This document shows positions 5,465 to 5,614 of a stretch of 5,614 nt of DNA, in pieces. The translations under genes and the position numbers were made by a program. The DNA comes from Candidatus Peregrinibacteria bacterium RIFOXYB2_FULL_32_7. Lineage in GTDB: Bacteria; Patescibacteriota; Gracilibacteria; UBA1369; GWF2-33-10. The stretch spans positions 1-5,614 of the forward strand of contig MFXJ01000028.1 of NCBI GenBank assembly GCA_001787465.1. The letters are read 5' to 3'. The first letter of the stretch is position 1. The number at the start of each line of letters is the position of its first letter. The notes beneath the pieces are model-generated. The model did not search any database. It was given only the letters and a program-made list of their open reading frames with translations, and was not told where the DNA came from.

Positions 5465-5505
5465 AAAATTGAAAATTATAATTTAAAATTTAAAATCTAA
5501 AATTT
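5465..5505. repeat. degenerate A/T heptad tract in the atpG-atpD spacer
   Basis: The 54-base gap before atpD contains AAAATTG (5465-5471), AAAATTA (5472-5478), an irregular unit, then AAAATTT (5485-5491), AAAATCT (5492-5498) and AAAATTT (5499-5505). The atpD ATG follows within seven bases, after ATAAAA. The arrangement echoes the tract before atpA, where the last heptad also ends shortly before the start codon. No Shine-Dalgarno sequence or hairpin is present. Confidence 0.7.
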
Positions 5506-5511
5506 ATAAAA

Positions 5512-5614
5512 ATGGAACTACCTAAAGGAAAAATTGTGCGGGTGATCGGAGTTGTTGTCGATGTGCATTTTTCTGATCATGTGCCTGATATTTATAATGC
5601 TATTTATGTTAAAA
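5512..5614 (+). CDS. atpD: ATP synthase F1 subunit beta, N-terminal fragment cut by window edge
   Basis: The first 34 residues of the catalytic subunit are present (it begins MELPKGKIVRVIGVVVDVHF). The Gly-x-Ile-x-x-Val-Ile-Gly pattern, followed by Val-Asp-Val-x-Phe and then PDIYNAIYV, is the standard start of the beta N-terminal barrel. The common Gly-Pro-Val-Val-Asp is Gly-Val-Val-Val-Asp here. The P-loop and catalytic residues lie beyond the right edge, so catalytic competence cannot be judged. The start at 5512 directly follows the A/T heptad tract with no Shine-Dalgarno sequence. Position after atpG is the expected operon order. Confidence 0.95.
   Translation, partial: MELPKGKIVRVIGVVVDVHFSDHVPDIYNAIYVK

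Overview
This window is most of an F-type (F1Fo) ATP synthase operon on the + strand. The order is atpZ/atpI-like, atpB (a), atpE (c), atpF (b), atpH (delta), atpA (alpha), atpG (gamma) and the first 34 codons of atpD (beta). This is the classic bacterial order; an epsilon gene (atpC) would be expected just past the right edge. A small gene or gene fragment of unknown function lies on the - strand at the left edge.

The DNA is AT-rich. All seven complete + strand genes end in TAA. None of the eight + strand starts, nor the start of the left-hand gene, has a recognisable Shine-Dalgarno sequence. Several gene junctions hold A/T heptad tracts of the AAAATTT type. Together with the diverged delta subunit, this look suggests a bacterium of the Candidate Phyla Radiation (Patescibacteria, Parcubacteria-like). 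That placement is an inference from style, not from a marker gene. No in-frame TGA occurs in the conserved subunits and glycine is encoded by GGN, so nothing suggests a recoded TGA.

Layout: 1-233 holds the - strand small gene. 234-400 is a divergent intergenic region with two back-to-back sigma70-type promoters, TTGACA-17-AATAAT on the - strand and TTGACT-17-TAAAAT on the + strand, whose -35 boxes are only 12 bases apart. 401-1793 encodes the accessory membrane protein and the a and c subunits of Fo. 1817-2996 encodes the stator stalk (b and delta). 3007 onward encodes alpha, gamma and beta of F1. No terminator is visible, so the operon continues to the right.

How the parts work together: c subunits form the rotor ring. 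Ions pass from the a subunit half-channels onto the c carboxylate (Glu59), past the a subunit arginine (Arg226). The ring turns gamma inside alpha3beta3, while b and delta hold the head still. The catalytic and coupling residues are intact, so the machine looks functional. The points of most interest are the c subunit ion site (a second carboxylate at Glu26, but with the sodium-liganding Ser/Thr replaced by Ala/Ile, and a mostly non-glycine version of the helix-packing motif), changed residues in subunit a, the long and diverged delta subunit, and a probable frameshift in the left-hand small gene. I found no evidence for a wholly new system in this window.
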